The notes under the pieces were generated by a model. It had not been told where the DNA came from. It searched no databases and saw only the letters and a program-made list of their open reading frames with translations. Shown one piece after another: positions 33,101 through 38,683 of a DNA stretch of 38,683 nucleotides (position 1 is its first letter; the number at the start of each line of letters is the position of its first letter). The position numbers were made by a program, and so were the translations under genes. Origin of the DNA: Planctomycetota bacterium (GTDB lineage: Bacteria > Planctomycetota > Planctomycetia > Gemmatales > Gemmataceae); assembly GCA_021413735.1 (NCBI GenBank), contig JAIOPV010000251.1, forward strand, positions 1-38,683, written 5' to 3'.

Positions 33101-35124
33101 CGTTCGATCTGAGCGTCGAACGCTTTCTTCTGCGACTCGAACGACGGCAGGTAATGCTCATCGTTGTCGGCGCGTTTGCGGTTGTGGCGTTCGGTGAGCC
33201 GGGTTCGTTCCGCAACGTATTCCTGTGCCGCGAAGTCGTTCAGCAAGCGGATGGCCCGGTTCGCGTCGGCGAGTTGTTCGTCGAGCGCCTTGCCCACGCG
33301 AAGCGTTGCGTTTCTGCCCACGGATCGCAGGAGCATCCACAACGCGACGCCGACCACGAGCGCGACGCCACCGGTCACGGCTCCCGCCGTCGGAGGAGCA
33401 AGAAACGCGAACGACACCGCACCAACCGCCGCCCCCACGAGCAGCGAAGCGACCAATCCCTTGAACCCGCACCACGGCGGCACGACCAACTGACCGAGCT
33501 GTTCGAGCAACGACTCCGCGACCTGAATGGTCTTGTTCATCCGCGTGATCGGGTCATCGTCGGAAGGCATCGCCACTTCACCGGTGTACTCGATGTCGTG
33601 CCGCTTCACGCCCGTGCGTGCCAGCAGTGGTTCTGCCTCTGCCCAGATCGCCGTGACACGTTCCGAACCGCCCGCGGCCTTGCGTTGCAGCGCGTCGAGT
33701 TGTTCCTTCGCGGCCTTGTCGCCGGCCTCCAGAAGCGAATCGTACTTCCAGATTTTGTCCTCGTATTCCGCGCGTGCCTTTTGTTCCGCACCCTTGAATT
33801 TCTCGGTGAGCGTGCGTCGCGTGTCCTGCACCATGCGATCCGCTGCGAGCGTTTCCGACTCGTGTTTCGTGGTGATGTCGGCGAGCGTTTCCGCGTGCGT
33901 CGTATCGATGCGACCGAGTTCGCTTTGCTGAGCGCTGGCGTTCGACTTCCTCGCGCGGCCAACCTCGCGTTCGGCCTTATCGACGGCCGTGTCGAAGCCA
34001 GCCTTCAGTTCGGCCTCGCTTGCGGCCCTGGCGCGAACCGCGTCAGTGAGCCGTGCCACGGCAGCGCGTTCCCGGTCGAAATAGTTTTCGGACATGGGCC
34101 TTGTTCCCATCTTGCGAAGACCGGTTGGGCTGCCGGGGGTGGTGGAAGGTTTCGGAACGGGCGGCGGCGTGGGGCTGCCGAGTTCCCAGAGAAGTTGATC
34201 GAGTGCGGCCCCGACTTCCGCCGCGGTCTGATGCCGATCTGCGGGATTGCGTGCGAGCATCTTGCGAACGATTGCATCGAGTTTCGCGGGCACGTCTTTG
34301 CGAAGCGAGAGCGGCGATGGCGGCGATACCGCTCGCGACTGTTGGAGTTTTTCCGCGATTGTCTTGCCAGGAAATGGCAACTCGCTCGTGAGCAGGAAGT
34401 ACAGCGTTGCGCCAAGGCTGAAGACATCGGATCTCGCATCGACCTTTCGCGCATCGTCGGCTTGCTCGGGCGAAGCATAGTCGGGTGTGCCGACGAATCG
34501 CGGCGATGCTCCATCTTCCGCGTCGTTCCCGGCAGCCATCACTCGCGCCAAACCGAGATCGAGCACCTTCACGCGCGGCGGCTTGTTGGTCTTCGGTTCC
34601 CCTGGCAACGGACTCGGTGAAACCATCAAGTTCGCCGGTTTGATGTCGCGGTGAATCAGCCCTCGCTCGTGCGCATGCTGAAGACCCTCGGCCGCCTGAC
34701 GTATGTAATAAACGGCATCTGCGATCGCGAGAGGACCAACAGTCCGCACAAGGCGTTGGAGATCGAGGCCAGGCACATACTCCAACGCAAGATAAGGAAA
34801 CGGACTGTCGAGTTCCGTGTGGTAAACGGTGACGATGTTCGGATGGTTGAGGCTCGCGGTCGCCTGCACTTCATGGGCGAACAGCAGGCGATTGCCATCG
34901 ACTTGCAGGGCATCCGGGTTGATCGCTTTCAGCGCGACGATTCGATTCAGCGAGATTTGACGAGCCTTGTAAACGATGCCCATACCGCCGCGGCTGAGTT
35001 CGCCGAGCAACTCGAAACCTGGCACGATCCGACCGGGGAACAACGCTCCTGATTCCGCCGCCGAGTGTGCCAACTCCGATGGCGATTGCACAATGGTTTT
35101 CGGCTCCTGCGTTTCGTCCGACAC
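30106..35124 (-). CDS. Ser/Thr kinase - coiled coil - EssC/FtsK-type ATPase fusion
   Basis: This 1672-aa protein starts with a Hanks-type kinase (about 35-315): the Gly loop SRGGMGIVYKA, VALK with Lys66, HRDIKPAN (Asp160), DLG (189-191) and GTPDYASPEQ. Two long charged coiled coils (about 345-505 and 610-760) flank a pair of membrane segments (about 555-601). ATPase domains follow. A degenerate first domain has FTIIDPVGLGDNF. A canonical FtsK/EssC domain has Walker A GKTGSGKST (1103-1111), LIDFKEG and Walker B LLIVDE (Asp1211-Glu1212). A third degenerate domain begins near NLLVIGQNEEAARGLF. This is the EssC plan with a kinase where FHA domains usually sit. GTG 35124 has GAGG upstream; an ATG at 35292 would overlap the preceding gene. 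Residues 1425-1464 are repeat-encoded. Confidence 0.88.
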   Translation of the reverse strand: MSDETQEPKTIVQSPSELAHSAAESGALFPGRIVPGFELLGELSRGGMGIVYKARQISLNRIVALKAINPDALQVDGNRLLFAHEVQATASLNHPNIVTVYHTELDSPFPYLALEYVPGLDLQRLVRTVGPLAIADAVYYIRQAAEGLQHAHERGLIHRDIKPANLMVSPSPLPGEPKTNKPPRVKVLDLGLARVMAAGNDAEDGASPRFVGTPDYASPEQADDARKVDARSDVFSLGATLYFLLTSELPFPGKTIAEKLQQSRAVSPPSPLSLRKDVPAKLDAIVRKMLARNPADRHQTAAEVGAALDQLLWELGSPTPPPVPKPSTTPGSPTGLRKMGTRPMSENYFDRERAAVARLTDAVRARAASEAELKAGFDTAVDKAEREVGRARKSNASAQQSELGRIDTTHAETLADITTKHESETLAADRMVQDTRRTLTEKFKGAEQKARAEYEDKIWKYDSLLEAGDKAAKEQLDALQRKAAGGSERVTAIWAEAEPLLARTGVKRHDIEYTGEVAMPSDDDPITRMNKTIQVAESLLEQLGQLVVPPWCGFKGLVASLLVGAAVGAVSFAFLAPPTAGAVTGGVALVVGVALWMLLRSVGRNATLRVGKALDEQLADANRAIRLLNDFAAQEYVAERTRLTERHNRKRADNDEHYLPSFESQKKAFDAQIERLETEHATQIETLDHLLASETKIEESNYREQRANVESRLANELKRVEEVHAERMAAATATRDVAWSAAAAAWQAATNSVKEEFDALRQEGHELFPSWEEVARPDRALVSRVPQGVRCGDWLMDMKAVPDGISADARLAPPAELSEPVPAFLPFPDRCSVLLRSRDEGRAVAVSALQSMMLRFLTGLPPGKVRFTIIDPVGLGDNFAAFMHLADYDEKLVTSQIWTEPMQIEQRLVDLTDHIASVIQKYLRNQYKTIEDYNRAAGEVAEPYRVLVIANFPAGFSPDAAKRLISIVQSGPSCGVCTLVSADTRLAMPRDFNIADIEAASFTLSWKDGAFTPKDPTLATFPIVLDPPPGTAAVTQIVQRIGKASKDAVRVQVPFEYIAPKPGEEWTASAAKGFEVPVGRAGATRRQSFNLGRGTAQHALVAGKTGSGKSTLLHALITNLALTYSPDEAELYLIDFKEGVEFQWYATYRLPHARVVAIQSEREFGLSVLQRLDGILRERGEKFRDSGVNDLAGYRVAHPEEKTPRILLIVDEFQAFFTEDDKVAQEASLLLDRLVRQGRAFGLHVVLGSQTLGGAYSLARSTIDQMAVRVALQCSDADAQLILSKDNSAARLLSRPGEAIYNDQNGLVEGNDPFQVVWLSEEKREQLLTELRDRAGDRWPPPLVFAGNTSADLANNHALTRVLSTKTVSKAPAAWLGEPVAIKDPTAALFRALGGANLLVIGQNEEAARGLFTSAVIGLSPQLGFRPSPLAGEGVGASPTGEGYEAKDNPSPPTPLPQGERGGNPFTILDGTPDDSPDADYLSHLAAKLPGIVAPARSGLPEAIKELAIEMDRRQKGESTDRTPRFLFVFGIHRFRELRKSEEDFGFARRGAEREPTPAERFSAILRDGPPVGIHLIVWCDSLTNLNRAFERPQLREFGMRVLFQMSPTDSSTLMDTPAASRLGRNRALFLVEDQDRPEKFRPYGLPSAEWLDSVSEKLRSRLGLNPEPATV
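30733..30852. repeat. Palindromic repeat inserted in frame within the kinase-ATPase gene
   Basis: CCCCTCTCCCCTTGCGGGAG...GGTGAGGGG and CCCCTCACCC...CTCTCCCGCAAGGGGAGAG face each other over 120 nt. The insert is a multiple of three and translates as SPLAGEGVGASPTGEGY... PSPPTPLPQGERGG, a sequence with no ATPase homology. It lies early in the third ATPase-like domain and is related to the hairpin element at 28564-28865. Confidence 0.75.
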
Positions 35125-35167
35125 GTTCCGCCTCGGAGTTGGGGATATGTGATCGCGATTCTCCGCG

Positions 35168-35392
35168 TCAGTAATTAGAGTATTCGCACTCCTGGCGGAC
35201 CTGAATGAAAAGCGTTGCGAGTTGGTCGATCGCACGCAGCGTATCGGAGACGGCACGGTCGAGTTCTTCCACGACCTGTTCGCCATGCTCACGACGGACG
35301 CCGTCGTCCCAGTCGTCGGCGGTGGCGTCCCACTTCGCGCGTGCGGTCTTCTGGGCGTCGTAAATCTGACTGCGTGTGGTGCCGAACCTCAT
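35168..35392 (-). CDS. 74-aa helical protein, possible WXG100-like partner
   Basis: The product is almost entirely helical and charged: MRFGTTRSQIYDAQKTARAK, a mid-chain ADDWDDGVRREHGEQ turn, then a long helix ending QVRQECEYSNY. The W-D-D turn and following helix parallel the W-R-D turn of the 90-aa WXG100-like protein upstream (36041-36313), so it could be a diverged heterodimer partner. This is an inference, since identity is low. Its ATG overlaps the stop of the 189-aa gene (ATGA), implying translational coupling, and it ends 43 nt before the kinase-ATPase start. Confidence 0.65.
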   Translation of the reverse strand: MRFGTTRSQIYDAQKTARAKWDATADDWDDGVRREHGEQVVEELDRAVSDTLRAIDQLATLFIQVRQECEYSNY

Positions 35393-35958
35393 GATGGTTG
35401 CTCGGGGTTTGGCGGAGTGATTCCGGGTGGCGCTGCCGTTGGTTGCACGGATGTCGCGGACGGTGCGGGAGCGTAATCGGTTCGCATCCCCGCGTAGCTT
35501 TCCAACGCACCGATACGCCGAACGAGATCGGCCAGCGCTCGCGGCAACCCCGCTTCGAGGAAGTTCGCCAGCCGCCGACCGGAGCCTGAATACGTCTCAT
35601 CGACCAACTTCGGAAGCCGACTCAACCATTGCCGGCACTTCAGAACTTGATCCTCGGCGTGTTCCAGTCTAGCCTTCGCCATGCGAAGATTCTTCTCCTG
35701 CACGGTGCAATCTGGCTCGCGACCATCCCAGTTCACGAACTTCCGCTGCGAGAGTTCGGCTTTCGCGCGGGTGACTTCATCCTCGAAGTCACGGATCGCG
35801 AACTGCCAGCGTGACAGTTGCTCTGCGAGCCAGTCGTGAGCACGCTGAATTTCCATCTCCACACCTGCAAGCGCCTCGCTGAGCGTGTCGCCATAGGTGG
35901 AGAGCGCGGCGTGCCACTCGCGAACCGCGTCGATGGATCGAACGTCTGCCCCGTCCAT
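35389..35958 (-). CDS. 189-aa coiled-coil protein of the WXG100/EssC-like operon
   Basis: I do not recognise a named family. The first 150 residues are predicted helical and heptad-like (REWHAALSTYGDTLSEALAG, RDFEDEVTRAKAELSQRK, KARLEHAEDQVLKCRQWLSR), with several Trp residues. A Pro/Ala/Thr-rich tail (PAPSATSVQPTAAPPGITPP) follows. No signal peptide or membrane segment is seen. Position and form suggest a substrate or structural partner of the WXG100-like protein, or an adaptor for the kinase-ATPase coiled coils. Stop and next start overlap as ATGA. Confidence 0.75.
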   Translation of the reverse strand: MDGADVRSIDAVREWHAALSTYGDTLSEALAGVEMEIQRAHDWLAEQLSRWQFAIRDFEDEVTRAKAELSQRKFVNWDGREPDCTVQEKNLRMAKARLEHAEDQVLKCRQWLSRLPKLVDETYSGSGRRLANFLEAGLPRALADLVRRIGALESYAGMRTDYAPAPSATSVQPTAAPPGITPPNPEQPS

Positions 35959-35962
35959 AAGT

Positions 35963-36032
35963 CGTAAAGTCGAAAGTCAAAAAGTCGTAACGTCAACCGC
36001 CGGGTTCTGGCTTTATGACTTTCGACTTTACG
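35963..36032. repeat. CGTAAAGTCGAAAGTCA inverted repeat
   Basis: The 17-nt motif at 35963-35979 is perfectly inverted at 36016-36032, in the 82-nt gap between the WXG100-like and coiled-coil genes. Adjacent partial copies (AGTCGTAA) surround it. It may modulate transcription within the operon. Confidence 0.7.
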
Positions 36033-36040
36033 ATCTGCGA

Positions 36041-36313
36041 CTACCTTTGTGAGAGGTATTCTTCGATTCGTTCCGCTTTCCGCAGCAGGAACGGAATGTG
36101 TTCCTCGGCTACTTCCAAGAAACGGTCGATGACCTGCATCGTCGCCTCGAATTCCTGGCGGAAACGGTCGTGTTCCTGGTCTCGCCACGAATCGCCAAGG
36201 CCGACGAGTTGCCCGTGCAGCCCCGCGACGCCTGCTTGCAGGTCGGCGTTGAAGCGTTTCAGATTCGCCGCGAACCGTCGTAGCTCTGCTGGATCGACGA
36301 TCGCCTGAGACAT
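36041..36313 (-). CDS. WXG100 (ESAT-6-like) family protein
   Basis: This 90-aa protein has the size and helix-turn-helix hairpin of WXG100 secretion substrates. Helix 1 is PAELRRFAANLKRFNADLQA, the turn is LGDSWRDQEHDRF with Trp43, and helix 2 is FEATMQVIDRFLEVAEEHIP. The third turn residue is Asp45, not the usual Gly. In firmicutes and actinobacteria such proteins are exported as dimers by EssC/EccC ATPases. The same operon here encodes an EssC-like ATPase, which supports the assignment. GGAGAG lies 6 nt before ATG 36313. Confidence 0.8.
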   Translation of the reverse strand: MSQAIVDPAELRRFAANLKRFNADLQAGVAGLHGQLVGLGDSWRDQEHDRFRQEFEATMQVIDRFLEVAEEHIPFLLRKAERIEEYLSQR

Positions 36314-36369
36314 GGCAGACTCTCCGAAACACCACTGACATGAAAAGACGCAACGAGGGTGATCCCTGA

Positions 36370-36375
36370 ATTATA
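36370..36375 (-). promoter_or_regulatory. -10 box upstream of the WXG100-like gene
   Basis: On the minus strand this lies in GCGGTATAATTC, a perfect TATAAT about 57 nt before the ATG. No good -35 is visible. The 11-mer GCGGTATAATT occurs again upstream of the zinc-ribbon gene. Confidence 0.45.
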
Positions 36376-36432
36376 CCGCGACGCGGCCGTTGCGTTGGTG
36401 GGATTCGGAGGAGTTCGGAAGAGGTTCCCAAG

Positions 36433-36454
36433 TTTTCGCCGCTTGCGGCGAAAA
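36433..36454 (-). terminator. Hairpin after the zinc-ribbon gene
   Basis: TTTTCGCCGC-TT-GCGGCGAAAA is a perfect palindrome with T and A runs, 13 nt beyond the zinc-ribbon stop. It is a plausible bidirectional terminator. It shares CGCCGCTTGCGGCG with the repeat at 23042-23089. Confidence 0.6.
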
Positions 36455-36467
36455 TCGAATCGTTCGT

Positions 36468-36887
36468 CTACTCGGCGTGCGTTTCGTCGGCGTCGTCCGG
36501 TGTGACCTTCGGAGGCTTTCTGAAAATGGGCATGGGAACGGTCTTCGGAAGCGGTTGTTCTTCCTCCGACTCATCGACATCCGCGATGTTTTCGGAGGTG
36601 TGTTCCTCCGAGGCTTCTTCCTCGTTGTTCTCTTCTTCGTCCTCTTCGTCGTTCTGTTGCTCAGTGTTGGGGGGCCGTCTCAGCATCGGCACCTGCTTCG
36701 TCTTCGGCAGCGGTTCCGATTGCTGCTGAGCGATTCGTTCAACGGTGATGGTTATCTCATCGTCATCGTCTTCGTCAACGACGAGCGAGAATTGTTTACC
36801 GCACTTGGGACAGTTTGGTGTATATCGCCCTGGCTTCAGATTCTTCGGTGTAAGAACAGCTTTACAAAACGGACACGCGACGTTCAT
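36468..36887 (-). CDS. Zinc-ribbon protein with acidic disordered tail
   Basis: This 139-aa protein begins with a four-Cys ribbon: ACPFCKAVLTPKNLKPGRY then NCPKCGKQFSLVV (Cys5, 8, 26, 29), of the MJ0042/zinc-ribbon type. The rest is an acidic, Glu/Asp-rich tail containing two copies of a PLPKT..VPM motif (PLPKTKQVPMLRRPP and PLPKTVPMPIFRKPP) that flank the acidic stretch. No enzyme motif is seen. It is first in the minus-strand series with the WXG100-like and kinase-ATPase genes, so a scaffold or kinase-substrate role is possible but unproven. GAGGG lies 6 nt before ATG 36887. Confidence 0.75.
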   Translation of the reverse strand: MNVACPFCKAVLTPKNLKPGRYTPNCPKCGKQFSLVVDEDDDDEITITVERIAQQQSEPLPKTKQVPMLRRPPNTEQQNDEEDEEENNEEEASEEHTSENIADVDESEEEQPLPKTVPMPIFRKPPKVTPDDADETHAE

Positions 36888-36935
36888 ACACGGCCCTCGT
36901 GTCAGAGCAATATTTTGCAGGAGGTTACAGAGTTA

Positions 36936-36941
36936 ATTATA
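36936..36941 (-). promoter_or_regulatory. -10 box upstream of the zinc-ribbon gene
   Basis: On the minus strand this reads GCGGTATAATTA, a perfect TATAAT placing the start near 36929, about 42 nt before the ATG. A clear -35 is lacking. It shares the 11-mer GCGGTATAATT with 36370-36375. Confidence 0.45.
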
Positions 36942-37064
36942 CCGCAAGACAGGACGACCGCGAGACGAGAAACCGAGGCCGGACGCGCTGCCTAATTTGA
37001 CTCACGATCCGTTGTAGCGCATTGAAATGGTAGACACTTCCAGCCGCTCCGCCTCGATATTTTG

Positions 37065-37135
37065 GCGAGCCGCGGGGTTGAGCCCCGTGGTCTTTTCTCC
37101 TCCCCGACACCACGGGGATCAACCCCGTGGCTCGC
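37065..37135. repeat. 27-nt inverted repeat upstream of the HTH-like gene
   Basis: Arms 37065-37091 and 37109-37135 pair with two mismatches (GCGAGCC...CCCGTGGT). The hairpin ends 17 nt before the ATG of the HTH-like gene and is another dispersed intergenic family. Confidence 0.65.
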
Positions 37136-37152
37136 AAATCATTTGGTGTTCC

Positions 37153-37701
37153 ATGCTCACAATCACCCCCGAAGTGGAGGCCGTGCTTGCCCGCGCTGCG
37201 GAACTCCGCGCCGAGGGGTCGAGCTGGCACGCTACCGCCGACACCCTCGGCTACGAAGGCGATGACCTCAAACAGCTCTGCAACAAGGCTGGCAACACAT
37301 ACGATCGACTCTACTCCAAAGCCCGGCGAACCGTTGTTCGCGAAGGGCTATCCGAATCCATGTTCACACTGCGGAAGTTGCTTCGAGCCAGCGACCCACG
37401 CGAAGCCCGCAAAGCCGCGGATTGCCTCGCTCGCATCGGCATGACGTTCATCCGGCATCGTCGGCGGGCGAAGGCCAATGAGCCAAAACCCGATCCGCGT
37501 CTGGAAGGACTGCGAGAAGAAGACATCGAACTGGTGAAATGGCTGTCCACCCACAGCGACGAGGAAATTGCCGAGCTCGCCCAGCGCGGCAAACCTCGCA
37601 ACAACACCGTCACAGAGAACAACGACAATCCCGACGATGCCGAAGGCAACAACGGCAATGCCGTGCCGCGTGAACCGAACCCACCCACGAACCCGAACGA
37701 C
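37153..37701 (+). CDS. HTH-like planctomycete protein; frame has no stop in the window
   Basis: The frame starts MLTITPEVEAVLARAAELRA and continues with EGSSWHATADTLGYEGDDLK, an HTH-like helical opening, then ARRTVVREGLSESMFTLRKL and DPREARKAADCLARIG. This resembles short proteins frequent in Gemmata-like genomes (impression from memory). After about residue 147 it becomes Asn/Asp/Pro-rich (NNTVTENNDNPDDAEGNNGN). The frame stays open through the antisense of glutamate-cysteine ligase to the window edge. I end the feature where that gene begins, as the credible coding part. The true C-terminus is unknown: a lost stop, a frameshift in the Asn-rich tract, or a genuine long overlap. Confidence 0.6.
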
Positions 37702-38683
37702 TCAGGGATATTCGCAGACCGCCAGGATGTCGGCAACGCTTCCGCCAACTGGCCAACGGTCGCCGGGCGAACGGCCAGTCGCGATCACGGCACGCAGCGG
37801 ATCGAGGAACGCGGCCTGCCTCGGATTCTCGCTCCTGAGCAAACTATCGCCAGCAATGGCGACCAACTCACGACACCAATTAGCGAGCGACTTCCCACGA
37901 TGTTCGGCTCGCAATCCCTCGCGAGCTGCAGCATCGGAGAGACTTCCCAACTCGGCGGGCGGAAACTGTCCAGCGACTTCGATGGCCGCGGCGAGTGCGT
38001 CGGCGTCGTACAGCAACCCCTTCCAAACAGCAGGCACAGCGAGTGCGAGCGGAGTCGGGTTCGCGTCAGCTCCGCGAATCTCGATGAAGCGCTTCATGCG
38101 GGCTTCGGTAAAGACCGTCGAGATGTGAACGTCCCATTCGTGCAGCGTCGGGTAGTGACCATCGAGCCCGTGGTTCATCCATTCGCGAAACGTGATGCCC
38201 GGTGCGGGTCGGAATGTGCCGTCGATCTCGGTGAACAGCAACGGCACATCGAGAACGAAGCCTGCCCAGCGCGAGAACGTGACATCGCCAGCGAGCAGTT
38301 CCGTGAGGAAGCCGGAACGGTCGGGGTCCATGCCCTGCCAGATGCGGCCACGGAACGAAGCGAGCCCCGTCGGCTTGCCAGCGTAGAGCGGGGCGTTCTC
38401 GAACATGGCGTTGATAACGGGACTGAGGCACAACGCGACGGCGAACTTCTGGCCAGCGTCGGCTTCGTCGGCGAAGTCGAAGGTGACCTGCGTGCTGCTC
38501 GTGGCCTTCATCATGTGCAGACCGAACTCGCACCGCGTGGGCAGATATTCGGCCATGAGCTTGTGACGCGGTCGCGGGTTGAGCGGGATCTCTTCAACCT
38601 TGCTGAACGGCGACACACCTGCCGCACACCATGCGACGCGATCCGCATCGCAGACTGTTCGCAGTTCCGCGAGATGCCGCTCG
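37702..38683 (-). CDS. gshA: Glutamate-cysteine ligase, 5' end outside the window
   Basis: The visible 326 residues belong to gamma-glutamylcysteine synthetase (GCS2-like, plant/proteobacterial type), the first enzyme of glutathione or related thiol synthesis. Recognisable segments are ADRVAWCAAGVSPFSKVEEI, LMAEYLPTRCEFGLHMMKAT, STQVTFDFADEADAGQKFAV, FRGRIWQGMDPDRSGF, FREWMNHGLDGHYPTLHEWD and RFIEIRGADANPTPLALAVP. These hold the ATP/metal and substrate-binding residues. The frame is open to the right edge, so a GTG at 38616 is not the start; about 130 N-terminal residues should lie beyond. Its C-terminus ends in the region occupied by the plus-strand HTH-like frame. Confidence 0.88.
   Translation of the reverse strand, partial: ERHLAELRTVCDADRVAWCAAGVSPFSKVEEIPLNPRPRHKLMAEYLPTRCEFGLHMMKATSSTQVTFDFADEADAGQKFAVALCLSPVINAMFENAPLYAGKPTGLASFRGRIWQGMDPDRSGFLTELLAGDVTFSRWAGFVLDVPLLFTEIDGTFRPAPGITFREWMNHGLDGHYPTLHEWDVHISTVFTEARMKRFIEIRGADANPTPLALAVPAVWKGLLYDADALAAAIEVAGQFPPAELGSLSDAAAREGLRAEHRGKSLANWCRELVAIAGDSLLRSENPRQAAFLDPLRAVIATGRSPGDRWPVGGSVADILAVCEYP

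Noticed and set aside
32830-34620. Plus-strand frame of about 596 codons opposite the kinase-ATPase
   Set aside because: It is the antisense shadow of a gene with clear kinase and ATPase motifs, is Arg/His-rich and matches nothing.
1-38683. tRNA, rRNA, tmRNA, RNase P RNA or CRISPR array anywhere in the window
   Set aside because: Read for their conserved cores on both strands by eye and saw none. A covariance-model scan would be decisive.

Overview
The window looks like a chromosomal segment of a planctomycete, most likely of the Gemmata/Zavarzinella/Fimbriiglobus type (Gemmataceae). Supporting signs are GC-rich codon use, several groEL paralogues, a tiny cysteine-lipidated lipoprotein, a Pro-rich CxxCH cytochrome-type protein, exosortase genes, a very large Ser/Thr-kinase fusion protein, and inverted repeats in most intergenic gaps. 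Family assignments come from reading motifs by eye. No database search was run, and the taxonomic call is an inference.

Layout. (1) 98-6128, all on the minus strand: an exosortase/exopolysaccharide block of exosortase, Wzz/BY-kinase-like protein, EpsI-like protein, short sugar-phosphate transferase and family 2 glycosyltransferase. The kinase half of the Wzz protein has lost key Walker residues. (2) 6354-8819: scpA, a convergent DedA-type membrane protein overlapping its 3' end, and a TIM-barrel sugar-phosphate isomerase/epimerase. (3) 8917-15358, minus strand: one long protein-quality-control series transcribed as groEL2, groES1, groEL1, dnaJ, grpE, fmdB-like, yacG. (4) 15359-16825: about 1.4 kb with no convincing gene, ending in a run of hairpins and a strong intrinsic terminator just ahead of a TerC-family membrane protein (16826-17995). 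(5) 18251-20311, plus strand: a second groES and a third groEL, the latter cut by one in-frame TAA. Both chaperonin groups are preceded by good sigma-54 (-24/-12) promoter matches and by a pair of TGGCAGG heptamers about 100-150 bp upstream of the predicted start. (6) 20407-29949: NYN/LOTUS RNA-biology protein, SDR reductase, YciI-like protein, 33-aa lipoprotein, Pro-rich cytochrome-type protein, CinA, a nucleotide-sugar-epimerase-like protein and an FAD oxidoreductase. The last two were probably translationally coupled until a roughly 300-bp hairpin element with a 21-bp target duplication landed between them. (7) 30106-36887, minus strand: zinc-ribbon protein, WXG100-like protein, coiled-coil protein, 74-aa helical protein and a 1672-aa protein. 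The last joins a Hanks-type Ser/Thr kinase, coiled coils, two membrane segments and EssC/FtsK-type ATPase domains. (8) 37153 to the end: a planctomycete helix-turn-helix-like protein whose frame has no stop in the window, and the 3' part of glutamate-cysteine ligase on the other strand.

The most striking system is region 7, a type VII (WXG100/EssC)-like secretion locus in which a Ser/Thr kinase occupies the N-terminal place that paired FHA domains hold in firmicute EssC. Next is the apparent sigma-54 control of two separate chaperonin operons. The intergenic DNA is full of small palindromic repeat families, one of which sits in frame inside the kinase-ATPase gene.
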